Source: Nocardioides mesophilus
Lineage (GTDB): Bacteria > Actinomycetota > Actinomycetes > Propionibacteriales > Nocardioidaceae
DNA length: 64,000 bases
Reading direction: 5' to 3'
Assembly (NCBI RefSeq): GCF_014395785.1
Contig: NZ_CP060713.1
Location: forward strand, 2,384,501-2,448,500
A program made the translations under genes and the position numbers. Shown here one piece after another: positions 1 through 7,803 of this stretch; the first letter of the stretch is position 1, and every line of letters begins with the position of its first letter. Under the pieces are notes generated by a model, which worked only from the letters and a program-made list of their open reading frames with translations, was not told the origin of the DNA and ran no database searches.

Positions 1-500
1 TCGGTCGCGAGGTTCCGGGCGATCGTCATCAGCCAGGCGCCGAAGTCCTTGCCCTGCCAGCGGAACGAGCCCATGCCGCGCAACGCCCGGAAGAACGTCT
101 CGGACATCAGGTCCTCGGCGAGCGCCACCGAACCCACGCGGTAGTAGAGGAACCGGTAGACCGCCGTGTGGTAGTGGTCGAAGAGCATCCCGAACGCCTC
201 GGAGTCGCCGCCGCGGGCCAGCTCGACCAGCGCGATCAGCCGGCTCGCCTCCGCCTCGTCGGCCTCGGAGGAGGCGGCCAGTGCGGCGTCGGTGAAATCA
301 CGGTCCGGCCCCGCCGGCTGCAGCTCCACCGCCTCGGAGAGCAGCCACGCCGAGCGTGCGCCACGGCCGGCGCGGGGACCGGCAGCCCCACCACTGGCGG
401 GGACACCGGCGGCGAGCATCGGGGCCGGGTCCAGGGCGGCGGCGAGCGCGCGCCGGAGGGCCTGCAGCCCGCCGTCGAGCTCCGCCTCGCGTGTGAACAC
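1..500 (-). CDS. ECF sigma factor, BldN-like, with N-terminal extension (3' end outside window)
   Basis: Sigma-70 family factor that would direct RNA polymerase to a dedicated promoter set. The gene reads leftward from a GTG at 500-498, preceded by GGGAGA, and leaves the window at base 1, so only about 166 N-terminal residues are seen. Residues ~1-100 are an Ala/Gly/Glu-rich extension. Region 2 follows, with EAFGMLFDHYHTAVYRFLYY, then AEDLMSETFFRAL and FGAWLMTIARNLAT. Region 4 lies outside. In Streptomyces, BldN carries a comparable N-terminal extension that is removed, and it sits near rex and hemA as here; position and architecture therefore suggest a BldN relative. That link is inference, and the expected anti-sigma gene would lie left of the window. 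The ECF fold itself is clear. Confidence 0.8.
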   Translation of the reverse strand, partial: MFTREAELDGGLQALRRALAAALDPAPMLAAGVPASGGAAGPRAGRGARSAWLLSEAVELQPAGPDRDFTDAALAASSEADEAEASRLIALVELARGGDSEAFGMLFDHYHTAVYRFLYYRVGSVALAEDLMSETFFRALRGMGSFRWQGKDFGAWLMTIARNLAT

Positions 501-556
501 CGAGATCTCCCTTCCCGGCGCGCGCCGGGCCCTCATTCCCCAGGGTCAATCGGTCC

Positions 557-585
557 AGAGTAGGTCGGTTCGACTGCTTTGTGAA
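557..585 (-). promoter_or_regulatory. Candidate promoter of the leftward sigma-factor gene, overlapping an inverted repeat
   Basis: On the minus strand TTCACA (585-580), a 17-nt spacer and TACTCT (562-557) form a sigma70-like promoter about 57 nt before the GTG at 500. A 7-bp inverted repeat, TCGGTTC (565-571) and GAACCGA (583-589), spaces 11 nt across the -35 and spacer, so it could be an operator. The rest of 501-783 shows nothing else I recognise. Confidence 0.45.
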
Positions 586-783
586 CCGATCGGTAACCAG
601 GAGCCGCACCTCGCCCCTGTGGCGCCGCTCACATCGGGGATACCCCGGGACAGGTCACCGCAATCCCCGCCGAACCTCGGACGTGTACGGTCCGCCTGAG
701 CACCCCCAGCGGTCGGCACCTCCGGTTCCTGGCCGAACGGCTCCGTCACCGACTGCTGGGCCCACGACGAGGTTGCGACTGCC

Positions 784-1710
784 ATGACCGACCCGCAGCA
801 CTCCGCCGGCGGCGGCACTGCTGATCCCGGCCGGCCCGACACGGCCGGGTTGGCCGGCCGTGCCGCGGAGCTGCTGCAAGCCCCGCTCGCGGCGGCGGTG
901 TTCGTGCTCGCCCACCGGCACGGGCTGCTCGCCGACGCACTCGCCGAACCCGCCACGGCCACCGCCCTGGCCGCCGCCGCCGCGGACGCCCTCGATCCCT
1001 GGAACGGCGCGGAGCCGGCAGCGCATGCGCGACGCCGGTTCGTCGACCAGGCCGCCGAGCTCCACGGCCTCGTGAACGCCGTGCTGAGCGACCCTCGCAC
1101 CGGCTGGTGGGCGGCGCCCCTGGACCGCGACCACCAGCTGCTGCTCAGCGAACCCGACACCGCGCCAGCACCGACCGCGGCATCGGCTCGCTGGCAGACC
1201 TACGCCCAGCAGCCCGCGCAGGGGTTGATCACCTCCACCGAGCTGCCGGTGCCGCAGGAACAGCCGATCCGGTCCGGCGCACACGCCGCCCTGGCCTCCG
1301 GCCGCGGCGACTGGACCCCCACCTACCCGCTGGTGCAGGCCCGGGTGCGGGTGGCACCTCGCGCGCGCATCTTCGAGATCGCCGGGCCTGCTGACTGGCA
1401 CCGGCTCGTCACCAGGTACGGCGACCCGGCCGGCTACGCCGGACCCGACCGCAACCTGCTCGAGGCGGCCGACATCGACCACGGACCCGCCCCGGTGTGG
1501 GACGCGGCGGCTGCCGACTTCGACGGCGTCCACCTGACCTTCGTCGGGCTGCTCTCCGCGCTCTTCGTCCCCTGGTCCCAGTCCGGTGTCACCACGACCT
1601 TGTGGTCCTGGGAGTGGGAGCGGACGTTGTGGCTGCGACCCGCGTTCGCCGACCGCACCGCGCTGCCCGACCTCGTCGAGCAGCCGACCGCGGCACCCTT
1701 CCGGCCGTAG
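784..1710 (+). CDS. Hypothetical protein, 308 aa
   Basis: I do not recognise this family. The ATG at 784 has ACGAGG about 11 nt upstream. There is no signal peptide or clear transmembrane segment. The N-terminal ~100 residues are Ala-rich and helical in character (GLAGRAAELLQAPLAAAVF). The C-terminal half is richer in Trp and hydrophobic residues, with WHRLVTRYGDPAGYAG, VHLTFVGLLSALFVPWSQ and TLWSWEWERTLWLRPAFAD. It is divergent from the sigma-factor gene and converges on the HAD phosphatase gene. Codon positions are typical of a real gene of this genome. A substrate-binding or enzyme fold is possible, but nothing assigns a role. Confidence 0.6.
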   Translation: MTDPQHSAGGGTADPGRPDTAGLAGRAAELLQAPLAAAVFVLAHRHGLLADALAEPATATALAAAAADALDPWNGAEPAAHARRRFVDQAAELHGLVNAVLSDPRTGWWAAPLDRDHQLLLSEPDTAPAPTAASARWQTYAQQPAQGLITSTELPVPQEQPIRSGAHAALASGRGDWTPTYPLVQARVRVAPRARIFEIAGPADWHRLVTRYGDPAGYAGPDRNLLEAADIDHGPAPVWDAAAADFDGVHLTFVGLLSALFVPWSQSGVTTTLWSWEWERTLWLRPAFADRTALPDLVEQPTAAPFRP

Positions 1711-1753
1711 CTCATCCACCCAGCGCTGTCGGCGAGCGGAGAGCGCGCCTCGG

Positions 1754-2656
1754 TCAGAGCACGTGGCGCCGGATCGCCACGGCCGCGGCGGCGCTGCCGG
1801 CCACCGCGCCCGCTGCACCGGCGGCGAACAGCCCGGCCCGCGCGGCCTTGCGGCCGGTGCGGTAGTCGCGAACCCGCCAGCCGTGCGCCTTGGCGTGGTC
1901 GCGGAGTTTGGCGTCGGGGTTGATCGCGCACGGGTCACCGACGAGGGTCAGCATCGGCAGGTCGTTGAAGGAGTCGGAGTACGCCGAGCAGCGGGCGAGG
2001 TCCAGCCCCTCCCGCTCGGCAAGCGCCTTGACCGCCTCCGCCTTCGCGGGCCCGTGCAGCATGTCGCCGACCAGCCGGCCGGTGTAGACCCCGTCCACGT
2101 GCTCGGAGACCGTGCCGAGCGCACCGGTCAGCCCCAGCCGGCGGGCGATGATCGTCGCGATCTCCACCGGGGCCGCGGTCACCAGCCAGACCCGCTGCCC
2201 CTGGTCGAGGTGGAGCTGGGCGAGCGCCCTGGTGCCCGGCCAGATTCGGTGCGCCATCGCCTCGTCGAAGATTTCCTCGCCCAGCGACTCCAGCTCGGTG
2301 ACCTCGTGCCCCTTGATGAACGCGAGCGCGGAGGCCCGGGCCTCGGCGACGTGCTCGGGGTCCTCGACGCCCACGAGCCGGAAGTAGGTCTGCTTCCAGG
2401 CGGCGCCCAGGATGTCGCGGGTGGTGAAGAAGTGGCGGCGGTGCAGGCCCCGGGCGAGGTGGAAGATCGAGGCGCCCTGCATCACGGTGTTGTCGACGTC
2501 GAAGAAGGCCGCGGCGGTCAGGTCCGGTGGCGTCGCCAGCGAGCTCTCCACCTCGGCGGCGGCCGCGGACGCCTCGCCGGCGAGCACGGAGCGGCTGCGC
2601 AGGTCGACCCGATCGGCTGGCGAGGCCGTGCGCCGGGAGGATCGTGCCGCGTTCAC
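1754..2656 (-). CDS. HAD-IB family phosphatase with C-terminal hydrophobic segment
   Basis: Haloacid-dehalogenase superfamily hydrolase of the SerB-like subfamily IB, predicted to hydrolyse a phosphomonoester through an aspartyl-phosphate. Motif I is FFDVDNTV near residue 53, motif II is WLVTAAP near 156, the conserved Lys lies in [10 protein letters not shown], and motif III is [11 protein letters not shown] near 226, with CAINPD after it. The C-terminal ~30 residues are Ala/Gly-rich and hydrophobic ([20 protein letters not shown]), possibly a membrane anchor. The substrate is unknown. The GTG start at 2656 lacks a ribosome site but lies 6 nt after TACGCT, suggesting leaderless translation. 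The gene diverges from the acyl-CoA ligase. Confidence 0.85.
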   Translation of the reverse strand: MNAARSSRRTASPADRVDLRSRSVLAGEASAAAAEVESSLATPPDLTAAAFFDVDNTVMQGASIFHLARGLHRRHFFTTRDILGAAWKQTYFRLVGVEDPEHVAEARASALAFIKGHEVTELESLGEEIFDEAMAHRIWPGTRALAQLHLDQGQRVWLVTAAPVEIATIIARRLGLTGALGTVSEHVDGVYTGRLVGDMLHGPAKAEAVKALAEREGLDLARCSAYSDSFNDLPMLTLVGDPCAINPDAKLRDHAKAHGWRVRDYRTGRKAARAGLFAAGAAGAVAGSAAAAVAIRRHVL

Positions 2657-2662
2657 CGGGCC

Positions 2663-2668
2663 AGCGTA
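2663..2668 (-). promoter_or_regulatory. -10 box for leaderless HAD gene
   Basis: TACGCT on the minus strand ends 6 nt before the GTG start at 2656. A TAnnnT box 6-8 nt before a start codon is the usual layout of leaderless actinobacterial genes, because transcription would begin at the start codon. Confidence 0.45.
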
Positions 2669-2709
2669 GTGGTCCGCCGCCGCTGCGGTCGTGTGCCAGA
2701 CTCGCCAGG

Positions 2710-4311
2710 GTGAGCGCGCACCTGCCTGAGCTGCTGACCCGTGCCGCCGCGGAGCATCCGGACCGGGTGGCGTTGGTCGAGGCCGACGGTCGCCGGGTCA
2801 CCTGGGCCGAGCTGGACCGCGAGGTCGACCGCGTCGCGCGCGGCCTGAACCGGCGCGGCCTGGTCGCCGGCTACCGGGTGATGCTCGCCCTCGGCAACCG
2901 GGTCGAGTTCGTCACCAGCTACCTGGGCTGTCTGCGCGCCCGGCTGGTCGCCGTCCCGGTGAACCCCCGCTCGGCGACCGGGGAGCTGGCCCGGATGGTC
3001 GCCGACTCGCAGACCCGCCTGGTGATCGCGGACGCGAAGGCGCTCACCACCGTCCGGCAGGCTGCGGCCGGTCTCGCGGACGCCCTCGTCGGAGCCGACG
3101 AGGAGCTCCTGCGCTCCGCCCCGGTGCCGCAGATCGCCGTCGTGGGCGCTCCGGCGCTGCCCGGCGAGACGCCGTACGCGCAGCTGCTCGACGACCCGGA
3201 CGCGCCCGCCCCGGGCTTCCCCGAGGGCGGTGACCCCGAGGCGCTGGCGGTGCTGCTCTACACCAGCGGTACGTCGGGCCGACCCCGCGCGGCGATGCTC
3301 AGCCACCGGGCGCTGCTGGCCAACATCGAGCAGGTCGCCGCCGTGGAGCCGCCGATGTTCACCGGCGACGACGTCGTCCTCGGGCTGCTGCCGCTGTTCC
3401 ACGTCTACGGCCTGAACGCGGTGCTGGGCGGGGTGCTGCACCGCGGCGCGCGGCTGGTGCTGGTCGACGGCTTCGACCCCGAGGGCTCGCTGGCGCTGGT
3501 GGAGCGGGAGGCGGTCTCGGTGCTGCCGGTGGCCCCGTCGGTGCTCACCGCCTGGACGGGGGTCCCCGGCCTGCGCGAGCACCTGCGCGGCGTACGCCTG
3601 GTCCTGTCCGGCTCCGCCCCGCTGGCCCCCGAGCAGGCCGACGCCTTCACCGCGGCCGGTGGCCTGGAGGTGCACCAGGGCTACGGGCTCACCGAGGCGG
3701 CGCCGGTGGTCACCTCCACGCTGTGCAGCGCGCGGAACCGGCGCGGATCGGTCGGGGCCGCGCTGCCCGGCATCGAGCTCCAGCTCTTCGATGACGCCGG
3801 GCTGGTGCCCGGAGGCGAGGACCCCGGCGAGATCCGGCTCCGCGGGCAGAACCTGTTCAGCGGCTACTGGCCCGACGGTGCCGATGCGCCGGACCCGCAG
3901 GGCTGGTTCGCGACCGGAGACGTGGGCTACCTCGACGGGGACGGCAACCTGGTGCTGGTCGACCGGCTCAAGGAGCTGGTGATGGTCTCGGGCTTCAACG
4001 TCTACCCGGTCGAGGTCGAGGAGGTGGTCGTCGAGGTGGCCGGTGTGGCCGAGGCCGCGGTGATCGGCCGCCCCGACCCGCAGACCGGCGAGGCGGTGCT
4101 CGCCTACGTCCGGCCCACCCCCGGGTGGTCCGGGTCCGACGAGCAGCTGGAGCAGGCGGTGCGCGAGCACTGCGCGACCCGGCTGGCCCGGTTCAAGCAG
4201 CCGGTCGAGGTCCACGTCGTCGTCGAGCTGCCGCACACCGTCACGGGCAAGGTCGCCAAGGGACGGCTGCGGGCGGCCCGCCGGCACCGGGGCCTGGGGC
4301 TCCAGGGATGA
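2710..4311 (+). CDS. Long-chain fatty-acid--CoA ligase / AMP-dependent synthetase
   Basis: ANL-superfamily adenylating enzyme that activates a carboxylate with ATP and then forms a CoA thioester. The P-loop-like A3 motif [20 protein letters not shown] is near residues 184-203, the A5 motif YGLTEAAP near 325, A7 [15 protein letters not shown] near 400, A8 [18 protein letters not shown] near 415, and the catalytic A10 lysine in TVTGKVAKG near 515. At 533 aa it has full family length. The GTG at 2710 is preferred over more upstream in-frame starts because homology begins with [12 protein letters not shown] and the earlier frame overlaps the divergent HAD gene with Arg/Pro-rich nonsense. Its stop overlaps the next gene by 4 nt (ATGA), implying coupling. 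Fatty-acyl substrate is inferred from family; other carboxylates are possible. Confidence 0.88.
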   Translation: MSAHLPELLTRAAAEHPDRVALVEADGRRVTWAELDREVDRVARGLNRRGLVAGYRVMLALGNRVEFVTSYLGCLRARLVAVPVNPRSATGELARMVADSQTRLVIADAKALTTVRQAAAGLADALVGADEELLRSAPVPQIAVVGAPALPGETPYAQLLDDPDAPAPGFPEGGDPEALAVLLYTSGTSGRPRAAMLSHRALLANIEQVAAVEPPMFTGDDVVLGLLPLFHVYGLNAVLGGVLHRGARLVLVDGFDPEGSLALVEREAVSVLPVAPSVLTAWTGVPGLREHLRGVRLVLSGSAPLAPEQADAFTAAGGLEVHQGYGLTEAAPVVTSTLCSARNRRGSVGAALPGIELQLFDDAGLVPGGEDPGEIRLRGQNLFSGYWPDGADAPDPQGWFATGDVGYLDGDGNLVLVDRLKELVMVSGFNVYPVEVEEVVVEVAGVAEAAVIGRPDPQTGEAVLAYVRPTPGWSGSDEQLEQAVREHCATRLARFKQPVEVHVVVELPHTVTGKVAKGRLRAARRHRGLGLQG

Positions 4312-4553
4312 GCGGGCGTCCGGCGCGGGTGCTGCTCTACTCCCGGCCCGGCTGCCACCTGTGCGACGACGCCCGGACCGTCGTCGAGCAGGTGTGCGCC
4401 GAGCTCGGCGAGCGCTTCGAGGAGGTCGACATCACCACCTCCCCGGACCTGCAGGACCGCTTCGGCGAGGAGATCCCGGTGACCTTCGTCGACGGCCGGC
4501 AGCACGACTTCTGGCGGGTCGACCCGGCCCGGCTCCGCGCCGCACTGGCCTAG
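4308..4553 (+). CDS. Glutaredoxin-like protein (DUF836 type), 81 aa
   Basis: Small thioredoxin-fold protein. The N-terminal beta strand VLLYSRPGCHLC carries a CHLC redox pair at residues ~16-19, followed by DDARTVVEQV, the second strand FEEVDITTSPDL, and cis-Pro region EEIPVTFVDGRQ. It is probably a cytoplasmic thiol oxidoreductase; the partner is unknown. The ATG overlaps the stop of the acyl-CoA ligase gene (ATGA), so it is likely translated from the same mRNA. A similar small glutaredoxin next to rex is common in actinobacteria. Confidence 0.82.
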   Translation: MSGRPARVLLYSRPGCHLCDDARTVVEQVCAELGERFEEVDITTSPDLQDRFGEEIPVTFVDGRQHDFWRVDPARLRAALA

Positions 4554-4624
4554 ACAGGCGCAGGTCGGCCGACCCCCCGACGGGTGAGCGAGGTCACGTG
4601 TGCTAGGTCGCGCGACCGCTCAGT

Positions 4625-4653
4625 TTGTTCCCGCGTTCACAAACTCCTAAAGT
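4625..4653 (+). promoter_or_regulatory. rex-hem operon promoter with overlapping Rex operator (ROP)
   Basis: Bases 4625-4642, TTGTTCCCGCGTTCACAA, match 15 of 18 positions of the Streptomyces Rex operator core TTGTGAACGCGTTCACAA. The same bases hold a -35 element TTGTTC (4625-4630); a 17-nt spacer leads to TAAAGT (4648-4653) as -10. Rex bound here would block polymerase, giving negative autoregulation released at high NADH. GTTTGT (4623-4628) and ACAAAC (4639-4644) add an outer palindrome. Confidence 0.75.
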
Positions 4654-4734
4654 GGCCGTGCTGCCGGCCTCACCGCGGCCCGAGATACGGGGTCCCCGTC
4701 GCCAACGGCAGTGTCCAGGAGAGCCCGAAGAGTC

Positions 4735-5505
4735 GTGACCTCACCACGCAGTCCGCGGAACGGAACGCCCGTGCCGGGCGCCGCCCGACCGACCGCTGCG
4801 AAGGTCGCCGACCGGTCCAACGACCGGGGCATCCCCGAGGCCACGGTGGCGCGGCTGCCGGTCTACCTGCGGGCGCTGGTCGGGCTCACCGAGCGCGGCA
4901 CCGCCACCTGCTCGAGCGAGGAGCTGGCCGCCGCCGCCGGCGTGAACAGCGCCAAGCTCCGCAAGGACCTCTCCTACCTCGGCTCCTACGGCACCCGCGG
5001 CGTCGGGTACGACGTGGAGTACCTCCGCTACCAGATCGCCCGCGAGATCGGGGTCACCCAGGACTGGCCGGTGGTCATCGTGGGCATCGGCAACCTGGGC
5101 CACGCGCTCGCCAACTTCTCCGGCTTCAGCTCGCGTGGCTTCCGGATCGCCGCGCTGCTCGACGCCGACCCGGAGCGCCAGGGCGAACGCGTCGGCGACC
5201 TGGAGATCCTCGGCTTCGAGCAGGTGGAGCAGCTCGTGGAGGAGCACCGCATCGCGATCGGCGTGATCGCCACCCCGGCCCCGGCCGCGCAGGCCGTCTG
5301 CGACCGGCTGGTCGGCGCCGGGATCACCAGCATCCTGAACTTCGCCCCCGTGGTGCTCTCGGTGCCCGACGGGGTGGACCTGCGCAAGGTCGACCTCTCC
5401 ATCGAGCTGCAGATCCTCGCCTACCACGAGCAGCGCAAGTCGGCCCTGCTCCCCGGGCTGTCCGGGCTGCCCGGCGACCTGCCCGCCAAGGCGGTCGGCC
5501 GATGA
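4735..5505 (+). CDS. rex: Redox-sensing transcriptional repressor Rex
   Basis: Homodimeric repressor that binds operators when NAD+ dominates and lets go when NADH rises. The N-terminal winged helix spans residues ~33-100: RGIPEATVARLPVYLRAL, then SSEELAAAAGVNSAKLRKDL and YLGSYGTRGVGYDVEYL. The Rossmann domain has VVIVGIGNLGHALANF near residue 117. A conserved C-terminal region includes VIATPAPAAQAVCDRL, ITSILNFAPVVL and DLSIELQILAYHEQRKS. The GTG at 4735 is taken as start; a GTG at 4711 is in frame, but no ribosome site precedes it, whereas AGGAG lies between the two. Its stop overlaps hemA (ATGA). The upstream operator implies autoregulation, as known for S. coelicolor rex-hemACD. Confidence 0.95.
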   Translation: MTSPRSPRNGTPVPGAARPTAAKVADRSNDRGIPEATVARLPVYLRALVGLTERGTATCSSEELAAAAGVNSAKLRKDLSYLGSYGTRGVGYDVEYLRYQIAREIGVTQDWPVVIVGIGNLGHALANFSGFSSRGFRIAALLDADPERQGERVGDLEILGFEQVEQLVEEHRIAIGVIATPAPAAQAVCDRLVGAGITSILNFAPVVLSVPDGVDLRKVDLSIELQILAYHEQRKSALLPGLSGLPGDLPAKAVGR

Positions 5506-6797
5506 GCGTCCTGGTGGTGGGCGTGTCCCACAAGACCGCGCCGGTGTCGGTCCTCGAGCGGCTCGCCCTCGACGCCTCCGGCGTGGAGAAGCTGGTGCGC
5601 GACGTCTGCGGCTCCGACCACGTCTCGGAGGCGACGGTGCTGGCCACCTGCAACCGCATCGAGATCTACGCCGACGTGGACCGCTTCCACGGCAGCGTCG
5701 AGGCGGTCTCCCGGATGCTCTGCGATCTCGCCGAGGAGCGTCCCGAGGACGTGGTGCCGCACCTCTACGTCCACTACGACGACGGCGCGGTCTCGCACCT
5801 GTTCCACGTCGCCTCCGGCCTCGACTCGATGGTGGTCGGCGAGGGTCAGATCCTCGGCCAGACCCGCGAGGCACTGCGCGTCGGCCAGGAGCACGGGACC
5901 CTCGGGCCGGCCCTGAACACGCTGTTCCAGCAGGCGCTGCGGGTCGGCAAGCGCGTGCACGCCGAGACCGACATCGACCGGGCGGCGCCCTCGCTGGTCT
6001 CCGTCGCGCTCGAGCGGGCCGCGGCGCACGTCGGACCGGTGCGGGGGCTGCGGGTGCTGGTCGTCGGCGCCGGCTCGATGGCCGGCCTCTCGGTCGCCAC
6101 CGTCACCCGGCTCGGGGCCGGCGAGGTCGTGGTCGCCAGCCGCACGCAGGCGAACGCCGAGCGGCTCGCCCGGCAGTACGCCGCCCGCGCCGTCCCGCTG
6201 GAGGACGTGGAGCGCGAGATCGCCGCCGCGGACCTCCTCATCTCCTGCACCGGCGCCGCCGGCGTGGTGCTGCCGCTGAGCATGGTGGCGGCCGCCCGGA
6301 CCACCCCGAAGGGTCCGCTGGCCGTCGTCGACCTGGCGCTGCCGCACGACGTCGACCCCGCGGTCGGCGAGCTCCCCGACCTGGAGCTGATCGGGCTGGC
6401 CAGCCTGGCCGACGAGCTGCACGGCGGCGAGATCGCCGACGACGTGATGGCGGTGCGCGGGGTGGTGACCGAGGAGGTCACCTCGTTCCTCGCCGCCCGT
6501 CGCTCCTCCGCCGTCACGCCCACGGTGGTGGCGCTGCGCACGATGGCGACCGGAGTCGTCGACGCCGAGATGGCCCGGCTGGGCAGCCGGCTGCCCGACC
6601 TGGACCCGGCCGTCCGGGCCGAGGTCGAGCACACGGTCCGCCGGGTCGCCGACAAGCTGCTGCACCAGCCGACGGTCCGGGTCAAGGAGCTGGCCAACGA
6701 GACCGGGGCGGTCTCCTACGCCGCGGCGCTGGCCGAGCTGTTCTCCCTGGACCCCGACGCCGTCGAGGCCGTGACCCGGGCGGAGGGGATGGCATGA
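5502..6797 (+). CDS. hemA: Glutamyl-tRNA reductase
   Basis: NADPH-dependent reduction of glutamyl-tRNA(Glu) to glutamate-1-semialdehyde, the first committed step of C5-pathway tetrapyrrole synthesis. The catalytic cysteine is Cys50 in VLATCNRIEIYA. VGEGQILGQTREAL and GLDSMVVGEGQ mark the glutamate/tRNA recognition region. The NADPH Rossmann domain has LVVGAGSMAGLSVATV near residue 182. The C-terminal dimerisation helices include VADKLLHQPTVRVKELA. At 431 aa it is of normal length. It overlaps rex and hemC by 4 nt each, so it belongs to the Rex-controlled operon. hemL, for the next reaction, lies separately at 12.5 kb. Confidence 0.96.
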   Translation: MSVLVVGVSHKTAPVSVLERLALDASGVEKLVRDVCGSDHVSEATVLATCNRIEIYADVDRFHGSVEAVSRMLCDLAEERPEDVVPHLYVHYDDGAVSHLFHVASGLDSMVVGEGQILGQTREALRVGQEHGTLGPALNTLFQQALRVGKRVHAETDIDRAAPSLVSVALERAAAHVGPVRGLRVLVVGAGSMAGLSVATVTRLGAGEVVVASRTQANAERLARQYAARAVPLEDVEREIAAADLLISCTGAAGVVLPLSMVAAARTTPKGPLAVVDLALPHDVDPAVGELPDLELIGLASLADELHGGEIADDVMAVRGVVTEEVTSFLAARRSSAVTPTVVALRTMATGVVDAEMARLGSRLPDLDPAVRAEVEHTVRRVADKLLHQPTVRVKELANETGAVSYAAALAELFSLDPDAVEAVTRAEGMA

Positions 6798-7729
6798 CCG
6801 GCACCCCGCTGCGGGTCGGCACCCGCGCCTCGCTGCTCGCCCGCACCCAGTCCGGCCACGTCGCGGACGCGCTGGCCGCCGCCCTGGACCGCGACGTGGT
6901 CCTCGTCGAGGTGACCACCGCGGGCGACGTCTCGGCCGCGCCGCTGGTCTCCTTCGGCGGCGTCGGCGTCTTCGTGAGCGCGCTGCGCGACGCGCTGGTG
7001 CGCGGTGACGTGGACGTCGCGGTGCACTCCCTCAAGGACCTCCCCACCGCGGAGCACCCGGACATCGCGCTGGCCGCCGTCCCCCTGCGCGAGGACCCGC
7101 GTGACGTGGTCGTCGCCCGCGACGGGCTCACCCTCGGCGAGCTGGGGCCGGGCGCCCGGGTCGGCACCGGGTCCCCGCGCCGCGCCTCGCAGCTGCACGC
7201 GCTCGGTCTCGGTTTCGACGTGGCCGGGATCCGTGGCAACGTGGACACCAGGATCCGCAAGGTCCGGGAGGGGGAGTACGAGGCCGTCGTGCTCGCCCGC
7301 GCCGGAGTGGCACGCCTCGGTCGTCTCGACGAGGTGACCGAGGTGCTCGACCCGCTGCAGATGCTCCCCGCCCCCGGGCAGGGTGCGCTGGCGATCGAGT
7401 GCCTGCGGGTCCGGAGCGACCTCGTCGACGACGTACGCCAGGCCCTGGAGGACCCGAGGACCCGTGCGGCCGTCACCGCCGAGCGGGTCGTGCTCGCCGA
7501 CCTCGAGGCCGGCTGCTCGGCTCCGGTCGGGGCCCTGGCCGAGGTGGCCGAGGGCGACGACGGCGACGAGCTCTGGATCAGGGCGGTGGCGCTGTCGCTC
7601 GACGGCAGCCTCGCGGTACGCCGGTCGATGACCGGCCGGCCGGAGGACGCCGCCGGGGTCGGGCACCGGCTCGCCGAGGAGATGGTCGTCGACGGGGCCG
7701 GCTCGCTGCTCGAGGAGCGGGTGCCTTGA
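6794..7729 (+). CDS. hemC: Porphobilinogen deaminase (hydroxymethylbilane synthase)
   Basis: Polymerises four porphobilinogens to hydroxymethylbilane in the cytoplasm. The N-terminus reads LRVGTRASLLARTQSG; the active-site region has AVHSLKDLPTAEH (residues ~77-89) and VGTGSPRRASQL; PAPGQGALAIEC is near residue 193. The dipyrromethane cofactor is attached at Cys241 in LEAGCSAPVG, equivalent to Cys242 of the E. coli enzyme. Length (311 aa) is normal. The start overlaps the hemA stop as ATGA; the stop lies 74 nt before the chosen hemD start, with an alternative TTG start for hemD overlapping it. Confidence 0.96.
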   Translation: MTGTPLRVGTRASLLARTQSGHVADALAAALDRDVVLVEVTTAGDVSAAPLVSFGGVGVFVSALRDALVRGDVDVAVHSLKDLPTAEHPDIALAAVPLREDPRDVVVARDGLTLGELGPGARVGTGSPRRASQLHALGLGFDVAGIRGNVDTRIRKVREGEYEAVVLARAGVARLGRLDEVTEVLDPLQMLPAPGQGALAIECLRVRSDLVDDVRQALEDPRTRAAVTAERVVLADLEAGCSAPVGALAEVAEGDDGDELWIRAVALSLDGSLAVRRSMTGRPEDAAGVGHRLAEEMVVDGAGSLLEERVP

Positions 7730-7803
7730 CCACCTCGACCGGATCCACCAGCACCAGCAGCACGAGCAGCACCGACAGCAGGATGACCACGAGGACCAGT
7801 CCG

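Noticed and set aside
4584-5501. N-terminal extension of hemA through the rex gene in another frame
   Set aside because: That stretch is Arg/Gly/Pro-rich nonsense overlapping rex; the ATG at 5502 fits the family start and the ATGA overlap.
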